This document shows positions 1-5,774 of a stretch of DNA of 11,996 bases, piece after piece. The position numbers and the translations under genes were made by a program. A model generated the notes under the pieces. That model had not been told where the DNA came from. It was given only the letters and a program-made list of their open reading frames with translations, and ran no database searches. Each line of letters opens with the position of its first letter. Within the stretch, counting starts at the first letter, position 1. Origin of the DNA: Nitriliruptoraceae bacterium (GTDB taxonomy: Bacteria > Actinomycetota > Nitriliruptoria > Nitriliruptorales > Nitriliruptoraceae); the NCBI GenBank assembly GCA_007121975.1, contig SKJO01000171.1:1-11996 (forward strand). The letters are read 5' to 3'.

Positions 1-2
1 TG

Positions 3-221
3 GACCGCGCGGCGCTGTACACCGCGGTGCGCCACGCGCAGCAGGCGCTGATCCTCGTCGGGCAGCGAGAGACCCTGCGTGCCGCCGCCCGCACCCACCC
101 GCCGATCCGGCGCCGGACCGGACTGGCGTGGCGGATCTCGTCCGCGCCCGCCCCCGGCACCGAAGACCCGCCATCGCGGCGCCGCGCCCGCACCCCCGAC
201 CGCAGGGATCGTCGATCGTGA
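3..221 (+). CDS. C-terminal end of a probable RecD2/UvrD-family (SF1) helicase, 5' truncated
   Basis: Only the last 72 residues are inside the window; the gene begins to the left. The visible start, DRAALYTAVRHAQQALILVG, matches the helicase motif VI region of RecD2/UvrD-type superfamily 1 enzymes (family pattern roughly LYTALTRAR followed by a hydrophobic strand and G). The following RRRTGLAWRI also resembles the extreme C-terminus of RecD2 proteins. These enzymes unwind DNA using ATP. The usual TRAR of motif VI reads RHAQ here, so the arginine expected to contact the ATP gamma-phosphate is not at its usual place. After the recognisable part comes a basic, proline-rich tail of about 25 residues. 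The stop (TGA 219-221) overlaps the GTG start of the methyltransferase, suggesting translational coupling. The helicase family is inferred from a short C-terminal piece, so the exact subfamily is uncertain. Confidence 0.55.
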   Translation, partial: DRAALYTAVRHAQQALILVGQRETLRAAARTHPPIRRRTGLAWRISSAPAPGTEDPPSRRRARTPDRRDRRS

Positions 222-934
222 CCGACCGTGCCGAGCTCTACGCCCGACTTCCGCTGCTCGAGAGCGACGGCTGGTGGGTCGAGCTCGCGCGCGCCGCACC
301 CCTTGGCCGGGTGCTCGAGCTCGGGGCAGGCACCGGGCGTTTGACCCGCGCCCTGCTCGGTGCGGGCCTCGAGGTCGAGGCGGTCGAGCAGGACCCCGCC
401 ATGCTCAGCGCACTGCGCGCGCTGGACCACCCGCGACTGCAGGTCGTCGAGGCGGACGCCGCCGAGCTCGGCGAAGGCCCGGCAGCCGGGCTGGTGGCGC
501 TGCCGGCGGCCCTGCTCAACGAACTGCCCGACGCGGCCGCCCGCCGCCGGGTCCTGGCCGCAGCCGCCCGCCGCTGCCATCCGCAGGGCCAGCTCGCCCT
601 GCACCTGCTCGGGCCCTGGTGGCTGGTGCGGCTGCCGACCCGCTCGACCGGGAGGCTGCACCCGGCCGACGGCGGTCCTTCGGTGGACGTCACGGTGTCG
701 GGGGCCGAGCTCGACGCGTGGGGTGCGCGGAGCCGGGCGACCCTGTCCTACTGCTTCGCGGACGGCACCGTGCTGCGCGACCAGCTCGACGCGGCGGTGA
801 TCTCCCCGACCGAGCTGTGCGGGGTGCTCGATGCCGCCGGGCTCGAGGTGGTGGAGCGCTACGGGTCGGTCCCGCCCGCGCGGCCCTGCATCGACGATGT
901 CGCGTGGCACGTGCTGGCCCGCCCCCGCCCGTGA
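218..934 (+). CDS. Class I SAM-dependent methyltransferase
   Basis: A 238-residue protein that probably transfers a methyl group from S-adenosylmethionine in the cytoplasm; the acceptor is unknown. Motif I of the Rossmann-fold methyltransferases is clear at residues 32-40 (VLELGAGTG). The acidic residue that usually binds the ribose hydroxyls is E57 in VEQD, and an acidic segment near VEADAAEL would be motif III. The C-terminal third (PTELCGVLDAAGLEVVERYG) fits the last helix and strand of the fold. I chose the GTG at 218 rather than an upstream ATG at 128 because AGGGA (204-208) sits 9 bases before it, it overlaps the previous stop as GTGA, and the upstream extension is low-complexity Arg/Pro translation of the neighbouring frame. 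The gene converges with the SDR gene. Its partner and pathway cannot be told from context. Confidence 0.85.
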   Translation: MTDRAELYARLPLLESDGWWVELARAAPLGRVLELGAGTGRLTRALLGAGLEVEAVEQDPAMLSALRALDHPRLQVVEADAAELGEGPAAGLVALPAALLNELPDAAARRRVLAAAARRCHPQGQLALHLLGPWWLVRLPTRSTGRLHPADGGPSVDVTVSGAELDAWGARSRATLSYCFADGTVLRDQLDAAVISPTELCGVLDAAGLEVVERYGSVPPARPCIDDVAWHVLARPRP

Positions 935-965
935 ATCCGCCCCCGGCCGTGAATCCGCCCCCGGC
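930..965. repeat. Perfect 18-bp tandem duplication between two convergent genes
   Basis: The unit CGTGAATCCGCCCCCGGC occurs twice with no gap (930-947 and 948-965). The first copy includes the methyltransferase stop codon (932-934), and the second ends immediately before the SDR stop codon on the other strand (966-968). The duplication therefore makes up the whole gap between the convergent genes. I see no T-tract or strong stem, so it is probably a replication-slippage duplication rather than a standard terminator. Confidence 0.9.
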
Positions 966-1838
966 TCAGCTCGGCGGGTCGGCCTCGCCGCCGAGCAGGG
1001 GGGCTCCGGCCACGTCGGGCATCACCATCTCGTCGGGCACCATCGCCCACGCCTGCCCGAAGCGGCCCATGTAGGCGAAGATGCCGGCGCCGTCGTTGGA
1101 CACGATCTGCCCGTTGAGCCACCGGGCCTCGGGCAGGCACACCAGCGCGATCGCCTCGGAGGCGTCCTCGGGGCTGGCGGCGGTTCGCAGCGGGTGGGTC
1201 TGCTCCTCGGCGGCCACCAGCTTGGCGTGGAACGGTCCGGTCATGAGCTTGATCGAGTCGGTGTCCACGTAGCCGGGCAGGATCCCGACCGCGGTCACGC
1301 CCCGCGGGCCGAGCTCGCAGGCGAGGTAGCGCACGATGGTCTCCATGCCGGCCTTGGCGGCGGCGAGCAGCCCGTGCCCGGGGATGTAGCCCACCGTGTC
1401 CGCGCCCGACACCGCCACGATGCGCCCACCGCGCGGCTCGAGCAGCGGGAAGGCGAGTTGGACCATGAGCAGGAAGTGGCGCACCGTGATCGCGAAGGTC
1501 TTGTCGATCTGGTGCAGCTTGAGGTCGAGCAGGGGCTTGAACGCGGTGGCGGCGGCGTTGGCGACCAGGACGTCGAGGTGGTCTCCCCGCTCGGTCATCC
1601 GTGCGAACAGCGCACGCACGCTGTCCTCGTCGAGCAGGTCGAGGTGCTCCGCGCGGGCGCCGGGTGTGGCGGCCCGGCAGTCGGCGACCACGGCCTCGGC
1701 GGCGTCCTGCTGGGCGCGGTAGGTGACGATCACCACCGCCCCCATCCGGGCCAGGCGGCGGGCGGTGGCCGCTCCCAGACCCCGGGAGCCGCCGGTGACC
1801 AGGGCGGTGTGCCCCTCGAGTGGCCGGGCAGCGGACAT
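966..1838 (-). CDS. Short-chain dehydrogenase/reductase (SDR) family protein, FabL-like, lacking the canonical catalytic tyrosine
   Basis: A 290-residue Rossmann-fold protein of the classical SDR family. The cofactor loop TGGSRGLG lies at residues 15-22, the DLLD adenine-pocket segment at 67-70, and NAAA (NAG-type) at 94-97. The catalytic serine is S144 and the lysine is K162, but the YxxxK tyrosine position is L158 (LAAAK). The YxxxxxxK tyrosine of FabL-type enoyl-ACP reductases is also absent, being H155. The order of motifs and RYLACELGPRGV resemble FabL and related actinobacterial SDRs. About 35 residues (from roughly AYMGRF) extend beyond the usual SDR end. The start was set at ATG 1838 because AAGGAG (1845-1850) lies 6 bases upstream; the 13-residue upstream extension lacks such support. 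The protein may be a divergent reductase using another proton donor, or a non-catalytic SDR. Substrate unknown. Confidence 0.85.
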   Translation of the reverse strand: MSAARPLEGHTALVTGGSRGLGAATARRLARMGAVVIVTYRAQQDAAEAVVADCRAATPGARAEHLDLLDEDSVRALFARMTERGDHLDVLVANAAATAFKPLLDLKLHQIDKTFAITVRHFLLMVQLAFPLLEPRGGRIVAVSGADTVGYIPGHGLLAAAKAGMETIVRYLACELGPRGVTAVGILPGYVDTDSIKLMTGPFHAKLVAAEEQTHPLRTAASPEDASEAIALVCLPEARWLNGQIVSNDGAGIFAYMGRFGQAWAMVPDEMVMPDVAGAPLLGGEADPPS

Positions 1839-1887
1839 GGGCGGCTCCTTGGCAGGCGGGGGAGCCAAGCCTGCCACAGCCGCAGAT

Positions 1888-1938
1888 CGGAACGGAAAAC
1901 GACGATCCGTTCCGGCCGGGTGGCAGCGGAACGGATCG
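1888..1938. promoter_or_regulatory. Three-copy operator-like array of CGGAACGGA upstream of the SDR gene
   Basis: CGGAACGGA occurs at 1888-1896, inverted at 1906-1914, and direct again at 1927-1935. The second and third copies extend to a 12-base perfect inverted repeat, CGATCCGTTCCG (1903-1914) and CGGAACGGATCG (1927-1938), with a 12-base spacer. The array sits 50-100 bases upstream of the SDR start on the minus strand and just beyond the end of the 83-residue gene. Three copies in alternating orientation argue for protein binding sites, for example of a TetR-type regulator. A hairpin terminator for the upstream gene is the alternative, but neither strand has a T-run after the stems. No TANNNT -10 box is visible on the minus strand in 1839-1970. 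Confidence 0.5.
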
Positions 1939-1970
1939 CGGTCGGGTGCCGGGGGTCCGGCGACGCGTGG

Positions 1971-2222
1971 TCAGGCGGCTGGTGGCTGTTCGCCGGGCGG
2001 GGTCTGCGCCACCTCGGCGATCAGCTCCCGCCAGTCGGGCAGCAGCAGCTGCAGCGTGCTGATGCGCACCCCACGCTCGAGCAGACGGCGAAGGACGAGC
2101 TCACGGTTGCTGTGGGGATCCACCGGGACCTCCCCGCGGTCGGTCGGGTTGCCGTCACCGGGCAGCTCGATCACGGCGGTCGCGCGGGTGCGCTCCGGGG
2201 CGAGGGTCTCGTAGCCGCCCAT
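1971..2222 (-). CDS. Small hypothetical protein, 83 residues
   Basis: I do not recognise this protein. It reads on the minus strand from ATG at 2222. AGGAG lies 8 bases upstream, and third codon positions are almost all G or C, as in the neighbouring genes, so it is very likely real. The first 35 residues are polar and hydrophilic (TRATAVIELPGDGNPTDRGE). Residues about 38-70 form a probable amphipathic helical region (SNRELVLRRLLERGVRISTL then LLPDWRELIAEVAQT), and the end is proline-rich. There is no signal peptide, membrane segment, cysteine pair or obvious metal site. It is transcribed away from the ATP-grasp operon, sharing a 126-bp intergenic region, and in the same direction as the SDR gene across a 132-bp gap. 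A helix-helix protein interaction role is possible but is only inference. Confidence 0.7.
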   Translation of the reverse strand: MGGYETLAPERTRATAVIELPGDGNPTDRGEVPVDPHSNRELVLRRLLERGVRISTLQLLLPDWRELIAEVAQTPPGEQPPAA

Positions 2223-2310
2223 GATCGGGGCTCCTGCGGTTGGTTTCGGGACTGTGCTCCCCCTATCGGCAGCCGCTGGGGCGGGCTTGACGGCCAGGCG
2301 CTGAGGTCGG

Positions 2311-2341
2311 GTGACAACCGTCCGGGAGGACCGACTATCTT
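2311..2341 (+). promoter_or_regulatory. Candidate promoter for leaderless transcription of the ATP-grasp operon
   Basis: TATCTT (2336-2341) fits the actinobacterial TANNNT -10 pattern and lies 7 bases before the GTG start at 2349. Transcription would therefore begin at or beside the start codon, giving a leaderless mRNA. GTGACA (2311-2316) is a possible -35 with a slightly long 19-base spacer. The nearest Shine-Dalgarno-like run, GGGAGGA (2324-2330), is 18 bases from the start and too far to serve it, which supports the leaderless reading. Confidence 0.5.
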
Positions 2342-2348
2342 CGCCGCC

Positions 2349-3815
2349 GTGAGCGACCTGCTGACCGGCTATGACCGCGGTGGCCTCTTCGACGAGGTCT
2401 TCGCCTCCGACGGCGTGGTCCGGCCGCACTACCTCGAGTTGGTGCGCCGGGTCCGGGACCTGACCGCCGGCGACCTCGAGCACCGCGAGCAGATCCGCGA
2501 CGCGATCTTCCGGACCCAGGGCATCACCTTCACGGTCTACGGCGACGACGACGGGGTCGAGCGCACCTTCCCGCTCGACCTGCTGCCCCGCATCATCCCC
2601 GCCGAGGAGTGGGACGTCATCGAGCGCGGCGTGGTGCAGCGGGTCACGGCGCTGAACCGCTTCCTCGACGACCTGTACGTCGGGGAGCAGGCAGCCGTGC
2701 ACGAGGGTGTGGTGCCGCGCTGGCTGGTGCACACCGCCGAGGGGTTCCGCCGCGAGGCGTTCGGCATCCCCATGCCCCACGGCGCCCGCTGCCTGGTGTC
2801 GGGCGTGGACCTGGTGCGCGACGCGCAGGGCACCTACCGCGTGCTCGAGGACAACCTGCGCAATCCCTCGGGCATCTCCTACGTGCTCGAGAACCGCGCC
2901 GCGATGACCCGGGTGCTCCCCCGCGCCTTCGCCGCCCAGCGGGTGCGTCCCGTCGACCACTACGGCCCGATGCTGCTGCGGGCGCTGCGCTCGGTCGCGC
3001 CGCCGGCGGCCGGGGATCAGCCCGTCGCGGTCGTGCTCACCCCCGGGGCCTACAACGCCGCCTACTTCGAGCACGCCTTCCTCGCCCGTCAGATGGGCAT
3101 CGAGCTGGTCGAGGGCCGTGACCTGGTGGTCGACGAGCACGTGGTGTCGATGCGCACCACCGCCGGGCTGCAGCGCGTGGACGTGATCTACCGCCGCATC
3201 GACGACGACTTCCTCGACCCGGTGGTGTTCCGGCCCGACTCGTTGCTGGGCGTGCCCGGCCTGCTCTCGGCCGCCCGGGCCGGCAACGTCACCATCGTCA
3301 ACGCGGTCGGCAACGGGGTCGCCGACGACAAGGCGGTGTACGCCTTCGTGCCCGACCTGATCCGCTACTACCTCGGCGAGGAGCCGGTCCTTCCCAACGT
3401 CACCACCTACCTGCTGTGGGATCCCGAGCAGCGCGCCGAGGTGCTCGATCGGCTCGACGAGTTGGTCGTCAAGCCGGTTGCGGCCTCGGGCGGCTACGGA
3501 CTGGTGATCGGTCCCCACGCCGAGGACGGTGAACTCGCGGCGCTGCGCACGCGCATCGAGGCCGACCCGCGTGGCTTCATCGCCCAGGAGGTCGTGGCCC
3601 TGTCCCGCCACCCCACCCTGGTCAATGGCCACATCGAGGGCCGCCACGTCGACCTGCGCCCGTTCGCGATCGCCGGCGAGCGGGTCGAGGTGATCCCCGG
3701 GGGCTTGACCCGGGTGGCGCTGCGCCGCGGCTCGTTGGTGGTCAACTCGTCCCAGGGTGGGGGGTCGAAGGACACCTGGGTGCTCGGCGCGGACCCTGCG
3801 GTCAACGGAGGCTGA
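2349..3815 (+). CDS. Circularly permuted ATP-grasp type 2 family protein
   Basis: A 488-residue protein of the circularly permuted ATP-grasp family (the old DUF404/DUF407 pair). ATP-grasp enzymes join a carboxylate to an amine through an acyl-phosphate; this branch is predicted to be a peptide ligase with unknown substrate, acting in the cytoplasm. Family hallmarks are EDNLRNPSG (167-175), DVIYRRIDDDF (278-288), the nucleotide-binding lysine in VVKP (K375) followed by the loop SGGYG (380-384), DLRPF (435-439), and NSSQGGGSKDTWV near the C-terminus (466-478). Length is normal. The start is the GTG at 2349; the open frame runs much further upstream but that part is a shadow of other genes. It leads an operon with alpha-E and transglutaminase-like genes, the arrangement of M. 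tuberculosis Rv2411c-Rv2409c. Its stop lies 1 base before the next start. Confidence 0.9.
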   Translation: MSDLLTGYDRGGLFDEVFASDGVVRPHYLELVRRVRDLTAGDLEHREQIRDAIFRTQGITFTVYGDDDGVERTFPLDLLPRIIPAEEWDVIERGVVQRVTALNRFLDDLYVGEQAAVHEGVVPRWLVHTAEGFRREAFGIPMPHGARCLVSGVDLVRDAQGTYRVLEDNLRNPSGISYVLENRAAMTRVLPRAFAAQRVRPVDHYGPMLLRALRSVAPPAAGDQPVAVVLTPGAYNAAYFEHAFLARQMGIELVEGRDLVVDEHVVSMRTTAGLQRVDVIYRRIDDDFLDPVVFRPDSLLGVPGLLSAARAGNVTIVNAVGNGVADDKAVYAFVPDLIRYYLGEEPVLPNVTTYLLWDPEQRAEVLDRLDELVVKPVAASGGYGLVIGPHAEDGELAALRTRIEADPRGFIAQEVVALSRHPTLVNGHIEGRHVDLRPFAIAGERVEVIPGGLTRVALRRGSLVVNSSQGGGSKDTWVLGADPAVNGG

Positions 3816-3816
3816 C

Positions 3817-4803
3817 GTGCTCGCCCGACTCGCCGAGAACCTGTTCGCCGCCGGTCGCGACATCGAGCGCACCGAGGCGACCGCCCGGATGGTCGACATC
3901 ACCTACCACAGCCTGCTCGAGTCGCCCTCCGGCGAACGCAGCGATTCCTGGGGTCAGCTCCACGAGGTGCTGGGCATCGCCGCGCAGTCCGACGCCGACC
4001 CGCTGGCCCGGCTCGTCCTCGACCGCAGCGAGCCGGGCTCGGTGCTGGCCTCGGTCACCCGCGCGCGCGAGCACGTGCGCTCGGTGCGTGAGCTGGTCTC
4101 CACCGAGCTGTGGGAGGTCATCAACGACCTGCACCTGACCCTGGCGACCTCCGGGTTGGCCCGGGAGGTGGGCGAGCAGCCCTACCACCTGCTGGCCGGG
4201 GTGCGGCGCGCCTGCCTGACGATCTACGGGGTGGCCAGCGACACCATGCCGCGCGATGACGCCTGGCGGTTCCTGGCGCTCGGCCGGGTGCTCGAGCGGG
4301 CCGCGATGACCTGCCGGCTGGTTCAGGTCCACCACCAGCGCCTCGAGCAGCTCTCCGGGCCCTCGCAGCGGCTGGGCTTCGGCACGGAGGCGGCGGCGCT
4401 CGAACCCGGCCCCGGCGACTTCCACCAGTGGGTCACCGTGCTCAAGAGCGCCGCGGCGCTCGAGGCGTACCGGCGGCGCTACCCCGCGTCGATGGACCCC
4501 GCCGACGTCGTCGAGTTCCTCCTGCTCGAACCCGACCTGCCGCGCAGCGTGGCGTTCTGCCTGACCGGCGCCCGCATCCAGCTCGAGGCACTGGCCGCCG
4601 GGCGGCGCAGCCGGGCCGTGCGGGAGGTCGGACGCGCCAGCGCGTCGCTGACCTACCGCGACGTCAGCGAGTTGTTCGCGATGGGCCTGGCCCCGTTCCT
4701 GCTCGACATCCAGGCGCGCATGCAGCGGGTGGACGCCGCCATCGCCGGGGAGTTCTTCCGCCACCATCCCAGCGGGGCGCTGCACGCCATCGCCCGGCCC
4801 TGA
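3817..4803 (+). CDS. Alpha-E domain protein (DUF403)
   Basis: A 328-residue, all-helical protein of the alpha-E family, which almost always accompanies circularly permuted ATP-grasp proteins. The N-terminal signature LARLAENLFAAGRDIERTEATAR (residues 2-24, with the paired Glu/Arg of IERTE) and the internal repeat-like GRVLERAAMTCRL (156-168) match the family. DLPRSVAFCL and a C-terminal helix ending EFFRHHP are also typical. Its biochemical role is unknown; the conserved Glu and Arg residues and the gene pairing suggest that it works with the ATP-grasp ligase, as a partner or as an enzyme. The start is GTG 3817, with GGAGG (3807-3811) 5 bases upstream and one base after the previous stop. An upstream ATG at 3757 would overlap the ATP-grasp gene and lacks support. 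No signal peptide or membrane segment is visible. Confidence 0.9.
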   Translation: MLARLAENLFAAGRDIERTEATARMVDITYHSLLESPSGERSDSWGQLHEVLGIAAQSDADPLARLVLDRSEPGSVLASVTRAREHVRSVRELVSTELWEVINDLHLTLATSGLAREVGEQPYHLLAGVRRACLTIYGVASDTMPRDDAWRFLALGRVLERAAMTCRLVQVHHQRLEQLSGPSQRLGFGTEAAALEPGPGDFHQWVTVLKSAAALEAYRRRYPASMDPADVVEFLLLEPDLPRSVAFCLTGARIQLEALAAGRRSRAVREVGRASASLTYRDVSELFAMGLAPFLLDIQARMQRVDAAIAGEFFRHHPSGALHAIARP

Positions 4804-4825
4804 CCCCACCGAGCGGAGCGCTGCC

Positions 4826-5767
4826 GTGCGGCTCGACATCCACTACCGGACCCGCTTCGCCTACGCGGGCCACGTCAGCGAGTCCCAGAACGAGCTGCGG
4901 GCCTGCCCCGCGATCGACGACCGGCAGCAGCTGGTGCACTACGACGTGCGCACCACCCCCTCGGCCCGGGTGTCGTGGTACCTCGACTACTGGGGCACCC
5001 GCGTGGACACCTTCGGCATCCGCCTGCCCCACACCGCCCTCGAGGTCGTCGCCGAAGGCACGGTCGACACGGTCGTCCCCGAGCCGGTCGAGGCCCGCCC
5101 CCCGCGCGCGGCCCTCGACGATCCGGCGTTCCGTGACGAGCACCTCGAGCTGCTCCAGCCCTCCCCGCACGTCGCGCTCACCGCCACCGTCGCCGAGGTC
5201 GCCCACCGCCACGCCGGGCAGGCCGCCGACGACGTGGTGGCCCTCGCACACGCCGTGCACGAAGGTCTTGCGGCGCTCGAGTACGCCCCGGGGGCGACCT
5301 ACGTCGGCGTCCCGGTCGACGAGGTGCTGCGCGCCGGCGGCGGGGTGTGCCAGGACTTCGCCCACGTGGCGGTGGCGATGTACCGCACCCTGGGGGTTCC
5401 GGCGAGGTACGTGTCGGGCTACCTGTTCACGGGGGATGACGCGACCGGCGCGGACACCGACAGCGACGAGGTCGAGGTGCAGACCCACGCCTGGGTCGAG
5501 GTGGCGGTCCCCGGTCACGGGTGGTACGCGCTGGACCCGACCAACCGTCAGCAGGTCGGGGAGCGGCACGTGACCATCGGTCGGGGTCGTGACTACGACG
5601 ACGTCGCACCGCTGCGCGGGGTCTTTCTGGGCCCGCCCGAGCACGACCTCGAGGTGGACGTTCGGTTGCGTCGACTGGCGGTCGGCGCCCCCGCCGCGGC
5701 CGGGATCGGCCGCGAGCCGTCGCGCGCCACGCTCGTCGCGCGGCAGCGCGCCCAGCAGCAGCAGTAG
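4826..5767 (+). CDS. Transglutaminase-like cysteine protease family protein
   Basis: A 313-residue protein with the bacterial transglutaminase-like N-terminal beta domain (about residues 1-85, starting MRLDIHYRTRFAYAG) and the papain-like core after it. The catalytic triad is visible: C175 in GGGVCQDFAH, H221 in QTHAWVEV, and D237 in ALDPTN. Such proteins hydrolyse or transfer amide bonds. In this operon it would cut, trim or cross-link the peptide bond made by the ATP-grasp partner, which is inference from gene neighbourhood. The GTG start at 4826 has GGAG (4815-4818) 7 bases upstream. It lies 22 bases after the alpha-E stop, so the three genes are probably co-transcribed. There is no signal peptide, so a cytoplasmic role is likely. 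The C-terminus is basic and ends in four glutamines encoded by CAG codons, a feature I would not expect to be conserved. Confidence 0.9.
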   Translation: MRLDIHYRTRFAYAGHVSESQNELRACPAIDDRQQLVHYDVRTTPSARVSWYLDYWGTRVDTFGIRLPHTALEVVAEGTVDTVVPEPVEARPPRAALDDPAFRDEHLELLQPSPHVALTATVAEVAHRHAGQAADDVVALAHAVHEGLAALEYAPGATYVGVPVDEVLRAGGGVCQDFAHVAVAMYRTLGVPARYVSGYLFTGDDATGADTDSDEVEVQTHAWVEVAVPGHGWYALDPTNRQQVGERHVTIGRGRDYDDVAPLRGVFLGPPEHDLEVDVRLRRLAVGAPAAAGIGREPSRATLVARQRAQQQQ

Positions 5768-5774
5768 CGCTGCT
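5757..5774. terminator. Possible small bidirectional hairpin at convergent gene ends
   Basis: AGCAGC (5757-5762) and GCTGCT (5769-5774) form a 6-bp stem with a 6-base loop that includes the transglutaminase stop codon. The two convergent genes are separated by only 6 bases, so any terminator must overlap coding sequence. No T-run follows on either strand, so this is a weak call. Confidence 0.25.

Noticed and set aside
831..2348. N-terminal extension of the ATP-grasp open frame by about 500 residues.
   Set aside because: It runs antisense to the SDR gene and the 83-residue gene, shows no family similarity, and the protein family starts at residue 1 of the GTG 2349 product.
2223..3902. Very long minus-strand open frame (to 3902) opposite the ATP-grasp gene.
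   Set aside because: It is the antisense shadow of a high-GC gene, rich in His, Val, Gly and Arg with no recognisable domain. Only its last 83 codons (1971-2222), which do not overlap the ATP-grasp gene, have their own start and ribosome binding site.
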